Positions 52,782 to 61,389 of a DNA stretch of 64,000 nt are shown in pieces. The position numbers were made by a program, and so were the translations under genes. How positions within the stretch are numbered: the stretch's first letter is position 1; the number at the start of each line of letters is the position of its first letter. A model generated the notes under the pieces. It saw nothing but the letters and a program-made list of their open reading frames with translations, was not told where the DNA came from and did not search any database. Origin of the DNA: Psychrobacillus sp. BL-248-WT-3 (GTDB taxonomy: Bacteria; Bacillota; Bacilli; Bacillales_A; Planococcaceae); contig NZ_JABAFC010000001.1 in NCBI RefSeq assembly GCF_012843435.1, positions 272,476-336,475 of the forward strand. The letters run 5' to 3'.

Positions 52782-53492
52782 ATGCTGTATTTACAAGCTA
52801 CAAATTTAGAAAAGAAATATGGTAATCGACACATTGTTAAGGGTATTAATCTGGAAATTAAAGATAACGAAATATTAGGTGTTATCGGCCCGAATGGGGC
52901 AGGAAAGTCTACTTGCTTAGAGTTACTAATAGGATTAAAGGAAAGAGATGGAGGGACCATACAATATTTCTTGGAGGATTTTAAAGAAAATATAGGAGTT
53001 CAACTACAAGCAAGCTCCTTTTTCCCAGGGCTCTCTGTCTCAGAAAACTTAAAGCTATTTGGAGCCTTTTACAAAAGGAATGTAAACAAGTATGAACTGA
53101 ACGATATACTTTTAAAATGTAGATTAACGGAGAGTGCTAATACTGAAGCCTCCAAGCTCTCCGGTGGACAGCAAAAACGTCTAGCAATTGCCATTACTCT
53201 AATTCATCAACCTAAGTTAGTTTTTTTAGATGAACCAACAGCAGCATTAGATCCAATTTCTAGAAAGGAAATACAAGCCTTGATTCGCCAAGTGAATAAT
53301 GAAGGAAGAACAGTTGTATTTACCTCTCATGACATGGAAGAGGTAGGCCACATAGCAGATAGAATTATATTTATTAATAAAGGGAAAATTATTTGTGAGG
53401 GTGAGCCCAAAATACTGATAGCTGAACATGAAGTAACAAATTTAGAGAGCCTTTATATAAAATTGGTTTCTAAGGAGGGAGTTGAATGTTAA
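52782..53492 (+). CDS. ABC-2 type exporter ATPase
   Basis: 236 residues. Walker A GPNGAGKST, Q-loop QLQASSFFPGLSVSENL, signature KLSGGQQKRLAIAI, Walker B LVFLDEPTAALDP and switch ENVVFTSHDMEEV-like FTSHDMEEV are intact. Drug, lipid or peptide export with the permease that follows (overlap 7 bp). Controlled by the PadR gene downstream. Confidence 0.9.
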   Translation: MLYLQATNLEKKYGNRHIVKGINLEIKDNEILGVIGPNGAGKSTCLELLIGLKERDGGTIQYFLEDFKENIGVQLQASSFFPGLSVSENLKLFGAFYKRNVNKYELNDILLKCRLTESANTEASKLSGGQQKRLAIAITLIHQPKLVFLDEPTAALDPISRKEIQALIRQVNNEGRTVVFTSHDMEEVGHIADRIIFINKGKIICEGEPKILIAEHEVTNLESLYIKLVSKEGVEC

Positions 53493-54226
53493 CTATCTTT
53501 CGCTCTATGATTATTAGCTCTCTACGTGATAAGATTACCGTATTTTATTCTCTTCTATTTCCACTAGTAGTGATGATTGGTTTGAGCATTTACATGGATA
53601 ATATGGATGAACGTATATTAACAGGTGTGACTGCAATTGGAACTATATTTTGGGGGATGCAAGGAGTTGCTTTTCAAGTCCTCTATCAAAGGAATAAAGG
53701 TGTTTATAAAATGCTCAAAATATCTCCCTTACCAATTGCACACTTTATCATTTCTATGGTGCTTGCCAGAACAGCTTTGGGTGTAGGGTTGAATATGGCT
53801 GTCTGGACTTTCGGAGTCTTGTTATTTCAGATATCATTAAGTTTTTCACTAATAGTAGGAACTATACTTTTAGTTACAGTTGCAACACTCTGTTTTACTA
53901 GCATCGGCTTTCTAATCGCTAACCTGGCTAATAATGAGGGGCACATTAATATGATTTCAAATTTGTTCCAAATTCCATTTATATTGTTTAGTGAAGCGTT
54001 TTATTCCTTAAGCAATGCACCAGGATGGATTCAATTTCTAAGTAAGTTATCACCATTTAATCACTATGTAAAAGGATTAAATGCAGGGATGGAGGAAGCA
54101 ATACTCCAAATGGGATCTGCTATGTTAATATTATTGCTTTACATGTTGATCAGCGTACTACTAGCAACAGCTACTTTCAAGTGGGAGGAAAAACTTAAAA
54201 CAGAGTATAAGGTTTTTTCAAACTAA
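53486..54226 (+). CDS. ABC-2 type exporter permease
   Basis: 246 residues with six helices: the first after KITVFYSLLFPLVVMIGLSI, the amphipathic turn, and FQIPFILFSEAFYSLSNAPGWIQFLSKLSPFNHYVKGL, the ABC-2 family signature near the last third. Overlaps the ATPase gene by 7 bp and carries TAAGGAGGG for its start. Confidence 0.88.
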   Translation: MLTIFRSMIISSLRDKITVFYSLLFPLVVMIGLSIYMDNMDERILTGVTAIGTIFWGMQGVAFQVLYQRNKGVYKMLKISPLPIAHFIISMVLARTALGVGLNMAVWTFGVLLFQISLSFSLIVGTILLVTVATLCFTSIGFLIANLANNEGHINMISNLFQIPFILFSEAFYSLSNAPGWIQFLSKLSPFNHYVKGLNAGMEEAILQMGSAMLILLLYMLISVLLATATFKWEEKLKTEYKVFSN

Positions 54227-54256
54227 ACATTTATTGTCTTGTGCTATAATAATACT

Positions 54257-54265
54257 CAATGTTGT
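54257..54265. promoter_or_regulatory. PadR half-site before padR
   Basis: TCAATGTTG, identical to the right half of the palindrome before the ABC operon, lies directly after a TATAAT (-10) at 54245-54250. Suggests autoregulation. Confidence 0.5.
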
Positions 54266-54293
54266 TTATTTTAAATTGGGGAGAAACATTATT

Positions 54294-54830
54294 ATGACAA
54301 GATTGATGGTATTAGGACTATTAAAAACGAAGCCAATGAGTGGTTATGAAATTCAACAAACTCTTCAAATTAGTGAAGCAGATCGTTGGGCAGGTATATT
54401 AGCTGGCTCTATTTATCACGCTCTTAAGAAAATGGAGAAGGAACAGCTAGTTGAGGTTGAGGCAATTGAACAGACTGGGAATAGAAGTAAAGCAATATAT
54501 AAGATAACCGAGAATGGCGTAAGAGAATTTCAGAAATTATTGAAAGATACATTAGAAGAACTATCAGTAAACCTGCCAAGCAATCTATATACTGCATTAA
54601 GCTTTATACAAAACCTTCCAAGAGAAGATGTGTTAGAAGCATTTTATAAACAAACAACAATACTGGAAAAAGAATTAGAGATGCAAAAGAAAGGTATCCA
54701 AATAAAAAAAGAACATATGAAAATTGATGAAGTTACAGAGCTCATTTTTGAAAATATGTATAGTCAATACGATTTACAAATACAATTGCTGAAGAAATTA
54801 ATTAACATCTTTGAACTGGAAAATAAATAA
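54294..54830 (+). CDS. PadR-family regulator with C-terminal Vir_act_alpha-type domain
   Basis: 178 residues. The N-terminal winged helix holds LMVLGLLKTKPMSGYEIQQTLQI and AGSIYHALKKMEKEQLVEVEAIEQTGNRSKAIYKIT; the rest is a helical, coiled-coil dimer domain. GGGGAG precedes the ATG at 54294. It follows the ABC exporter genes by 67 bp, and its operator-like half-sites occur at both promoters. Confidence 0.9.
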   Translation: MTRLMVLGLLKTKPMSGYEIQQTLQISEADRWAGILAGSIYHALKKMEKEQLVEVEAIEQTGNRSKAIYKITENGVREFQKLLKDTLEELSVNLPSNLYTALSFIQNLPREDVLEAFYKQTTILEKELEMQKKGIQIKKEHMKIDEVTELIFENMYSQYDLQIQLLKKLINIFELENK

Positions 54831-54840
54831 TTACATGAAA

Positions 54841-54878
54841 AACTACTACAATCCCTCAGATTGTTGGTAGTTTTTTTA
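54841..54878 (+). terminator. Rho-independent terminator
   Basis: AACTAC/GTAGTT and CAAT/ATTG pair around a short loop, followed by seven Ts, just after padR. Confidence 0.8.
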
Positions 54879-55021
54879 ATTTATATATATTTATAACTAG
54901 TTAGATGATATATTAATTATAAGTTTTTTGATTATTTTGTTTACAACAGAATTACGGTATAACATGCTCCGCCTGTTGTAGAAAAGGGAAAAGAAGGTTA
55001 TGAAGTAGAATGATAAATCAC

Positions 55022-55133
55022 AGTTTTCCGCTCTCACGCAGGCGCTTTATTTGGGCACGGCTCGAGCCTGTAGTCTCTCACGTGCTGTTCCCCTAGGAGT
55101 CGCCGCCTGTCTCTACAATCAATGAGCGTTTTG
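55022..55133 (-). repeat. GC-rich Bacillaceae-type intergenic repeat
   Basis: A GC-rich island in AT-rich DNA. On the minus strand it contains GGCGGCGACTCCTAGGGGAA, then AGGCTCGAGCCGTGCCC and GCCTGCGTGAGAGCGGAAAA, the layout of a repeat widespread between genes in Bacillaceae. It includes the palindrome GGCTCGAGCC. Two decayed ends may occur near 63141. The rest of 54879-55344 holds no gene. Confidence 0.6.
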
Positions 55134-55344
55134 CTATTAAAGAGGACTAGTAATCCATAAACTTAGAAAAAGTCCCTAAGAATCTAGATATGTCTCATAA
55201 ACTCGTAGATTTTCCACATAAAAAGAAGACTAACCTATCATCATTCAGATTTAATTTTAAAAATGTGTATTAAAAACTTAAAAATTCTACAATGAGTTTA
55301 ACTCTAAAAAAGTATGAATTAATAGGAAATAGGAGTGTTTAATA

Positions 55345-55962
55345 GTGAGCCAAAAATGGTTGGAGTGGGCCAAACGAATACAAGCATTATCACAATCTGG
55401 ATTGGCTTTTTCAAAGGATATATACGATATCGAGCGATATGAAGAGTTAAGAGCCATAAGTGTTGAAATTTTGACGGAGCAAACGGGTTTAGAATTTCAA
55501 AAGGTAAGTGATTTATTTGCTACAGATAAGGGATATCAAACCCCAAAAGTAGACGTGCGTGGGGTAGTTTTTAAGGACAATCAAATTTTAATGGTTCGTG
55601 AAAGCCTGGACAACAAATGGTCATTACCGGGTGGTTTTTGTGATATCGGATTATCAGCAGCGGAAAATATCGTAAAGGAAATAAAAGAGGAATCTGGTTA
55701 TGAAGTAAGGCCAGTAAAATTGCTTGCATTAATGGATAAGGACAAGCATCCCCATCCACCTGAGGCTTACCATTACTATAAAATTTTTATTCGTTGTGAA
55801 ATTACTGGAGGGGCACCTGCTAGCGGAGTGGAGACAAATCATGTTCAATTCTTTTCTCCAACTAACTTACCTACACTATCTACTAACAGAAATACAGAAT
55901 CTCAGATTAAGACTATGTTTGAATTTCTCATTAATCCAGATAAAGAAACGATCTTCGATTAA
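55345..55962 (+). CDS. NUDIX hydrolase with N-terminal accessory domain (YjhB-like)
   Basis: 205 residues. The first 60 match the N-terminal helical extension of YjhB-type NUDIX enzymes (QKWLEWAKRIQALSQSGLAF). The NUDIX box reads GGFCDIGLSAAENIVKEIKEESG, with Leu and Lys at two usually charged positions, as in that subfamily. GTG start after GGAGTG. Probably acts on ADP-ribose or a related nucleoside diphosphate. Next to a histidine-phosphatase gene. Confidence 0.85.
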   Translation: MSQKWLEWAKRIQALSQSGLAFSKDIYDIERYEELRAISVEILTEQTGLEFQKVSDLFATDKGYQTPKVDVRGVVFKDNQILMVRESLDNKWSLPGGFCDIGLSAAENIVKEIKEESGYEVRPVKLLALMDKDKHPHPPEAYHYYKIFIRCEITGGAPASGVETNHVQFFSPTNLPTLSTNRNTESQIKTMFEFLINPDKETIFD

Positions 55963-55983
55963 CGTATGGAGGTACATGAGCCG

Positions 55984-56532
55984 ATGATATATGTAGTACG
56001 ACACGGAGAAACAGATTTAAACAAGGAAGGTCGCTTACAAGGTAGAAACGGCCTCCCGTTAAATGAAAAAGGAAAACAGCAAGCTGAATACGTAAGAAAA
56101 CTTTTAAAAGAAGTTCCTTTTCACTTAGTTTTTTCTTCCCCTCAGGAAAGAGCAATACAAACTGCAGAAATTGTAACGGGTAGAACAGCTACCATAGATT
56201 CCAGGCTAGATGTTTTTGATTTGGGTGGGGCAGACAGAGTAAAAAAAGAAGAAGTGAAGCTGGCAGGTGCGATACCTGATCCAACTATTTATAAGGGTGT
56301 GGAAGATATCACTATATATGTTACACGAGTATTTGATTTCATGTTTCACCTAGAAAAGACATACAACAAGTTTCAAGGAAATATACTCATCTCTGGGCAC
56401 CGTTGTACGACAGGTTGTATAGGTGCTTATTTTGAAGGTATACCGAAAGATAAAAATATCTTACGCTATTCCTCAAATAATGGAGAGTTCAAAGTCTATA
56501 CCTTTAAGGAGGAGTTACATGTTCATCGTTAA
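55984..56532 (+). CDS. Histidine phosphatase (phosphoglycerate-mutase-like) protein
   Basis: 182 residues. IYVVRHGETDLNKEGRLQGRNGLPLNEKGKQQAEYV is the RHG core, and ILISGHRCTTGCIGAYFEG holds the second catalytic His. A start at 55984, after GGAGGT, avoids the overlap that the ATG at 55966 would create. Family members hydrolyse small phosphate esters. Overlaps the next NUDIX gene by 14 bp. Confidence 0.88.
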   Translation: MIYVVRHGETDLNKEGRLQGRNGLPLNEKGKQQAEYVRKLLKEVPFHLVFSSPQERAIQTAEIVTGRTATIDSRLDVFDLGGADRVKKEEVKLAGAIPDPTIYKGVEDITIYVTRVFDFMFHLEKTYNKFQGNILISGHRCTTGCIGAYFEGIPKDKNILRYSSNNGEFKVYTFKEELHVHR

Positions 56533-56962
56533 TGTGGAGGGTGCTATATATAAAGAAGGAAAGTGGCTTCTAGTGAAACGAAGTGAGCAGGAGGAGCATG
56601 GTGCGGGAGGCCTGGCTCTTGTTGGTGGTCAGGTAGATCAAGAAGGGAATTCAAGTGATATTTTCGAAAGAACGCTAATTCGAGAGATTGATGAAGAGGT
56701 AGGCATTGAAGTAACAAATCTTCAATATGTGAATAGCTCGACCTTTATATCAGATACAGGAAAACCTGTTGTAGATATTGTCTTCGTTTGTGACCACTTC
56801 TTTGGGGAACCATACGTGAAATGCAAAGAAGAATTAGATGAAGTAATATGGATGACCACGGAAGAAATCTTAAATGGGGAAGAGTTTCCAGATTACCTTA
56901 AACGGAATATTACTCAAGCAGAACAGTTAAGAACACTAACAGAACAAATTAAAGTAGGTTAA
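56519..56962 (+). CDS. NUDIX hydrolase
   Basis: 147 residues. AIYKEGKWLLVKRSEQEEH and GGQVDQEGNSSDIFERTLIREIDEEVGIEV give the NUDIX box, with a short insertion after the first Gly pair. ATG 56519 follows AAGGAGG. Likely cleans up oxidised or unusual nucleotides. Coupled with the phosphatase gene. Confidence 0.88.
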   Translation: MFIVNVEGAIYKEGKWLLVKRSEQEEHGAGGLALVGGQVDQEGNSSDIFERTLIREIDEEVGIEVTNLQYVNSSTFISDTGKPVVDIVFVCDHFFGEPYVKCKEELDEVIWMTTEEILNGEEFPDYLKRNITQAEQLRTLTEQIKVG

Positions 56963-57077
56963 AATATAGAAGTTACCTCAACTTGTAATTTTAATCCAAA
57001 ATGGTATAATTTAGAAAAAGTGAGCGATTTTATATAAAGCAAATACATATATTGTTGTTCAAGGGAGAAAAGAACGG

Positions 57078-58121
57078 ATGGGAAATTCTCAAAGCAGGTT
57101 GAAGAAGAAATCTTCTTCAAAAAAGAGAAAGATTAAAAATATAGTATTAATTAGTTTAATGGCATTGACTTCGGCTATAATTTTCTTCGCGATTAATTTA
57201 TCCTGGGAAGCCAAGCATGCAAACAATAAAATGTTTGTGCCATTGGAAAAAGACCTTAAAGACACTTCGATTAAGAATGAGCTAGTAGCAAAGGCGGATG
57301 ACTCACCTTTTACTATTCTTTTAACAGGCGTTGAGCGAGGAAAGACGGAAAAATATGGTCGTTCAGATATGCTAATTGTAGCAACTGTTAATCCGTCTAC
57401 AAACAAAATTTCTATGGTTAGCATCCCTAGAGATACGTTAGTTCATATCGAAGGATTAGACAGGGAAGATAAGATTAACCATGCTTATGCAAACGGGGGA
57501 ATTGATTGGGTATCAGAAGCAATAGAGACCATGCTAGGTATACCTATCGATTATTATGTCTCCACTGACTTTCAGGGCTTCCAAGATATAGTCGATACCA
57601 TAGGAGGCGTTGAGGTAAATGTACCTTTTACATTTAAAATTCAACTCGCTAACTTTGAGTGGAAAACTTTTACGGAAGGTCCTATGTTTTTAGAAGGTGA
57701 CGAGGCACTGGCGTATGTACGAATGCGAAAAAAAGATCCTGAGGGAGATAAGGGCCGTAATGAACGGCAACAGCAAGTTATCGAATCATTATTAAACAAG
57801 ATGACCAATGTGGGCATGATTACTAAAATTGATGATTTAATAGAGGATGTAGGGGATAATGTCAAAACGAATATCCCGTCTTCAGATTATTTAAAACTAG
57901 CCAAAATGTATCAAAAATTTAAAAACAGTCCTATTGAGCATCTACAGTTAGATGGCAGTGGTAAAATGATCTACAGTAAAGAAGCAGGACTGGACCTTTG
58001 GTATTTTGTTCCAGAAGAAGACTCACTTAGTAAAGTCGGGGAGCAGCTAAAATCCAATCTAGTTAGTACTACATATAAAGCAGATGTAGAAGAAGTAAAG
58101 GATTTATCAATAGGTAAATAA
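57078..58121 (+). CDS. LytR-CpsA-Psr (LCP) family cell-wall glycopolymer transferase
   Basis: 347 residues. One N-terminal membrane helix (about 24-45), then the extracellular LCP domain: LLTGVERGKTEKYGRSDMLIVATVNPSTNKISMVSIPRDTLV with the key Arg/Asp residues, NHAYANGGIDWVSEAIE and DTIGGVEVNVPF. It attaches teichoic acid or other polymer chains to peptidoglycan. AAGGGAGAAAAGAACGG precedes ATG. Confidence 0.92.
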   Translation: MGNSQSRLKKKSSSKKRKIKNIVLISLMALTSAIIFFAINLSWEAKHANNKMFVPLEKDLKDTSIKNELVAKADDSPFTILLTGVERGKTEKYGRSDMLIVATVNPSTNKISMVSIPRDTLVHIEGLDREDKINHAYANGGIDWVSEAIETMLGIPIDYYVSTDFQGFQDIVDTIGGVEVNVPFTFKIQLANFEWKTFTEGPMFLEGDEALAYVRMRKKDPEGDKGRNERQQQVIESLLNKMTNVGMITKIDDLIEDVGDNVKTNIPSSDYLKLAKMYQKFKNSPIEHLQLDGSGKMIYSKEAGLDLWYFVPEEDSLSKVGEQLKSNLVSTTYKADVEEVKDLSIGK

Positions 58122-58158
58122 AACGTGTCCGGGTACCATCTCCGGACACGTTTTTTAT
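58122..58158 (+). terminator. Terminator of the LCP gene
   Basis: AACGTGTCCGG and CCGGACACGTT are perfect 11-bp arms followed by six Ts. Confidence 0.9.
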
Positions 58159-58205
58159 TTTGAGATAAATTGTTTGCTTCCTAAGTGAACATTTGATATT
58201 ATAAC

Positions 58206-58221
58206 TGACGAACGTTCGTTA
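58206..58221. promoter_or_regulatory. TetR operator
   Basis: TGACGAACGTTCGTTA contains the perfect palindrome ACGAACGTTCGT, the usual sequence bound by small TetR repressors, directly before the tetR ribosome site. Confidence 0.7.
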
Positions 58222-58236
58222 AAAGGAGCGATAGGT

Positions 58237-58818
58237 GTGAAACATATAGAATTAAAAGAAGCTGCTCTCAAGTATTTTACGATTCATGGATATGAAGGAG
58301 CCTCATTATCTCAAATTGCTAAAGAAGTGGGTATGAAAAAACAGTCCATATATGCACACTTTAAAGGAAAAGATGACCTTTTTCTTCAAGTCTTAAGAGA
58401 TGCCAAGCAAATCGAGCTGAACACAAAGCTTCATTATTTTCGTCCTCTTGATGCTGAAGATCCTTTAAAGGATTTATATGGCTTCTTAAAAATGGTTATT
58501 AATCTTTTTCAAAAAGACGAGCATTTAAAATTTTGGCTAAGGATGTCATTTTTTCCTCCAGCGCACTTAGCTAAAGATATCGAAGAAGATGTACTTGATA
58601 TAGAGAAACAAGTACAAGCTGTATTAGAAGAAAAATTTCAACAATGGATAGATGCAAAGCTAGTTGACGGTGAGTCAGCATTGATTTTGACATATGCTTT
58701 TTTAAGCATGATAGATTCGATGATGCTTGAACTTGTCTATAACAACGATGAGAAGCGTTTATCAGAGAGACTAGATGCCTCCTGGAAGGTATTTTGTCGT
58801 GGTATATCTAATCATTAA
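58237..58818 (+). CDS. TetR/AcrR-family regulator of an efflux pair
   Basis: 193 residues. EAALKYFTIHGYEGASLSQIAKEVGMKKQSIYAHFKGKDDLFLQVL is a textbook TetR DNA-binding domain. GTG start after AAAGGAGCG. The palindrome ACGAACGTTCGT lies 15 bp upstream, and an MFS exporter gene follows by 23 bp, so it probably represses itself and the pump. Confidence 0.92.
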   Translation: MKHIELKEAALKYFTIHGYEGASLSQIAKEVGMKKQSIYAHFKGKDDLFLQVLRDAKQIELNTKLHYFRPLDAEDPLKDLYGFLKMVINLFQKDEHLKFWLRMSFFPPAHLAKDIEEDVLDIEKQVQAVLEEKFQQWIDAKLVDGESALILTYAFLSMIDSMMLELVYNNDEKRLSERLDASWKVFCRGISNH

Positions 58819-58841
58819 AGTTAAAGAAAGAAGTGCGTAGG

Positions 58842-60038
58842 ATGAACAAACCATTAAAAGAACAAAAATCCGTAGTTATTATACTTCTTAGCAATATATT
58901 CATTGCTTTTTTAGGAGTAGGCTTAGTAATACCTGTTATGCCATCATTTATGAATATCATGAATCTTACAGGAAGTACAATGGGGTATCTAGTTGCGGTA
59001 TTTGCAGTTGCCCAATTGATAACCTCCCCCTTTGCAGGTCGATGGGTTGATCAAATCGGCCGTAAGAAAATGATTACTCTAGGACTATTATTATTTGCTA
59101 TTTCCGAGCTTATTTTTGGAGCTGGAACAAATGTTTGGGTGCTTTACTTATCAAGAGCATTGGGTGGGATTAGTGCAGCCTTTATAATGCCTGGTGTAAC
59201 TGCTTATATAGCAGATATAACTACGATTAAGGAACGTCCAAAGGCGATGGGCTATATTTCAGCAGCTATTAGTACTGGTTTTATCATTGGACCAGGAATC
59301 GGAGGGTTTTTAGCTGAATTTGGCATAAGAGTACCTTTTTACTTTGCAGCAGGTATAGCATTTATTGCTTGTATCACCTCTTTATTTATCCTAAAGGAAC
59401 CACTCTCTAAAGAAGAGCTTGCAGAAATATCCGCTAACAGTAAGCAAACCAATTTTATAGGCGACTTGAAAAAATCATTTAAACCAATGTACTTCATAGC
59501 CTTTATTATTATATTTGTGTTAGCATTCGGATTGTCTGCTTACGAAACTGTGTTCAGTTTATTTTCTGATCATAAATTTGGCTTCACTCCAAAGGACATT
59601 GCTCTCATTATAACTATCAGCTCGATATTCGGTGTAGTCGTGCAAATATTTATGTTTGGCAAGCTTGTCGATTGGCTAGGAGAAAAAAAGTTAATACAAA
59701 TCTGTTTAATAGTTGGGGTCTTATTAGCGTTTGTTTCTACAATGGTTACAAGCTTCCTCATGGTACTATTAGTCACAAGTTTTATTTTTCTAGCATTTGA
59801 TTTACTGCGTCCTGCTTTAACGACATTTTTATCAAGAGCGGGAGGAAAAGAGCAGGGATTTGTTGCGGGCATGAATTCCACTTATACGAGCCTAGGTAAT
59901 ATAGTAGGACCAGCACTCGGAGGTATTCTTTTCGATGTGAATATTCATTATCCTTACCTGTTTGCCGGACTTGTTATGTTGGTGGGGCTTGTGATCACTG
60001 TGTATTGGAAGGATAAGCAATGGGAAACTAGTTTATAA
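58842..60038 (+). CDS. MFS multidrug exporter (Bmr/NorA-like, DHA1)
   Basis: 398 residues, twelve helices. FLGVGLVIPVMPSFMNIMNLTGSTMGYLVAVFAVAQLITSPFAGRWVDQIGRKKMI carries motif A between helices 2 and 3, and GYISAAISTGFIIGPGIGGFLAEFG motif C, the marks of drug:H+ antiporters. ATG 58842 is chosen after AGAAAGAAG. Controlled with the TetR gene before it. Confidence 0.9.
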   Translation: MNKPLKEQKSVVIILLSNIFIAFLGVGLVIPVMPSFMNIMNLTGSTMGYLVAVFAVAQLITSPFAGRWVDQIGRKKMITLGLLLFAISELIFGAGTNVWVLYLSRALGGISAAFIMPGVTAYIADITTIKERPKAMGYISAAISTGFIIGPGIGGFLAEFGIRVPFYFAAGIAFIACITSLFILKEPLSKEELAEISANSKQTNFIGDLKKSFKPMYFIAFIIIFVLAFGLSAYETVFSLFSDHKFGFTPKDIALIITISSIFGVVVQIFMFGKLVDWLGEKKLIQICLIVGVLLAFVSTMVTSFLMVLLVTSFIFLAFDLLRPALTTFLSRAGGKEQGFVAGMNSTYTSLGNIVGPALGGILFDVNIHYPYLFAGLVMLVGLVITVYWKDKQWETSL

Positions 60039-60056
60039 ATAAATTAAAACTATTAA

Positions 60057-60096
60057 GAAGTATTGCAACGGAAACGTTTAGCAATACTTCTTTTTT
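60057..60096 (+). terminator. Terminator of the tetR-MFS pair
   Basis: GAAGTATTGC and GCAATACTTC are perfect 10-bp arms followed by six Ts. Confidence 0.9.
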
Positions 60097-60188
60097 GCAG
60101 GGATGTATTTCATAGAACGGGAAGAGACCGGAACCTGTGCTAATATCAATTGACTAGGTTACAGGTAAAGGTTGATTTTAAATACACA

Positions 60189-60232
60189 TAAAAAATGAAC
60201 TAGGATATTTTTTCTAGGCTCATTTTACTTTA
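60189..60232. terminator. Possible terminator
   Basis: CTAG/CTAG and TGA/TCA pair in AATGAACTAG and CTAGGCTCATT around an AT-rich loop, with Ts following. Weak; may serve the small membrane gene on the minus strand. Confidence 0.4.
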
Positions 60233-60275
60233 ATATTATTTTGATTAACGAACCCTCTAGCTTGATAAGACCTTT

Positions 60276-60491
60276 TTATATTTTACCTTCTTTTATCCAT
60301 GTCCGATTTTGGTAACTTCCGAACACTGATGCTAAGAAAAGTAAAAGCATAATTATAACGTAAATCGAAAGTCTATTGATTTCTAGTAAGCCTTCGCCGT
60401 TTGCCACTGTCCAAATGGATAATCCAAATAGCATTAAGTAACAAAATACATTAGGTATAATCCATGCGATTCTTAACTTTGTATTTTTCAA
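60276..60491 (-). CDS. Small two-helix membrane protein
   Basis: 71 residues. Helices at about 8-27 (AWIIPNVFCYLMLFGLSIW) and 43-60 (VIIMLLLFLASVFGSY), with a basic cytoplasmic tail. The TTG start has GAGGGGG seven bases upstream. Unrecognised. Confidence 0.65.
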   Translation of the reverse strand: MKNTKLRIAWIIPNVFCYLMLFGLSIWTVANGEGLLEINRLSIYVIIMLLLFLASVFGSYQNRTWIKEGKI

Positions 60492-60601
60492 AGAAATTCC
60501 CCCTCGGATTATATACGAAAGTCAACATGAATAGATTCCAAATAAATATTTCCTTCTCGAAGTAAAGCACACCGTTATTTCAACAAGAAACGTAGCTCCT
60601 T

Positions 60602-60964
60602 TTAATTATTTTTAGTGAAATTAACCCATTGGTTAGTAGGTCCTGTGTTATCTATTATGAATAAACTACCGTCTTTCTTATAAAGAAAAATTTCATTCCC
60701 AGATTCAGCACCATCTCCTAATGCTGTTAATGTGTTTGTTGAGACAATTTGACTCATATCCACTTCATCTTTAGGAATAATCCTTTTAAAAACATACTTC
60801 TCACCACCATAATTTATCCATTGCAGTGGAGTAGGTTCGCTAATTTCAGGCTCTTCAGTAGTTTCTTTCTCCGATGAATTGTTACTAATAGCTGATGAAT
60901 CGTTAGTGCAACCCGATAAGATAGCAATAGCTATTAATGAAAAGAAAAAGTATTTTATTCTAAT
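60602..60964 (-). CDS. Lipoprotein, 120 residues, apparent ATT start
   Basis: AAAGGAGG lies eight bases before ATT at 60964-60962. The frame begins with a basic/aromatic signal sequence RIKYFFFSLIAIAILSGC whose LSGC is a lipobox; the mature part starts with a Ser/Glu-rich linker and ends in a folded domain (QWINYGGEKYVFKRIIPKD; LYKKDGSLFIIDNTG). No ATG, GTG or TTG occurs in frame before the lipobox. Either ATT is the true start or an ATG was lost by mutation. Exported, membrane-anchored; function unknown. Confidence 0.65.
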   Translation of the reverse strand: MRIKYFFFSLIAIAILSGCTNDSSAISNNSSEKETTEEPEISEPTPLQWINYGGEKYVFKRIIPKDEVDMSQIVSTNTLTALGDGAESGNEIFLYKKDGSLFIIDNTGPTNQWVNFTKNN

Positions 60965-61389
60965 ACGCTTTTCCTCCTTTTCCCAATAAGTCGTTAATTT
61001 TCAGTTAAAGTTTCGTTTATTGTTATTAAACTAACCAGCGTCGCCGCCTAATCAACATATATGGTTAAGCGTTCAATCGAAAATTAGTCCACTTGTTATA
61101 ACATAGCCTATTAATTCTACTTTACAATTCAAAGAAATACTATTCTCTCTGTTATTGTTCATGTTTTTACAAAATATTAGGAGTAGTTATTTCAATTTAA
61201 AGGAGTTAACTATTCTGATATGGAATACTAATATAGGATCTTCCATAAGGGTGTCTACCTTGAATTAATTTTGCATCGTAGTCATTTTGATATTTCTTTT
61301 TATGGCTATTCTTATAGCTTTGGTAGAAGGCTGAAATGTATGATTTACAAAAGTAGGATATTAGCAGTATCGAAAATAGGGGGCATTGT
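60965..61389. other. Intergenic stretch without a gene
   Basis: AT-rich. It holds the lipoprotein ribosome site at its left edge and the ribosome site of the hydrolase at its right edge. An open frame at 61271-61549 is an alternate-frame artefact. I see no repeat, RNA gene or terminator. Confidence 0.5.

Noticed and set aside
60065..60082. cre-like sequence GGAAACGTTTAGCA
   Set aside because: First consensus base is wrong and it is the loop of a terminator between genes.
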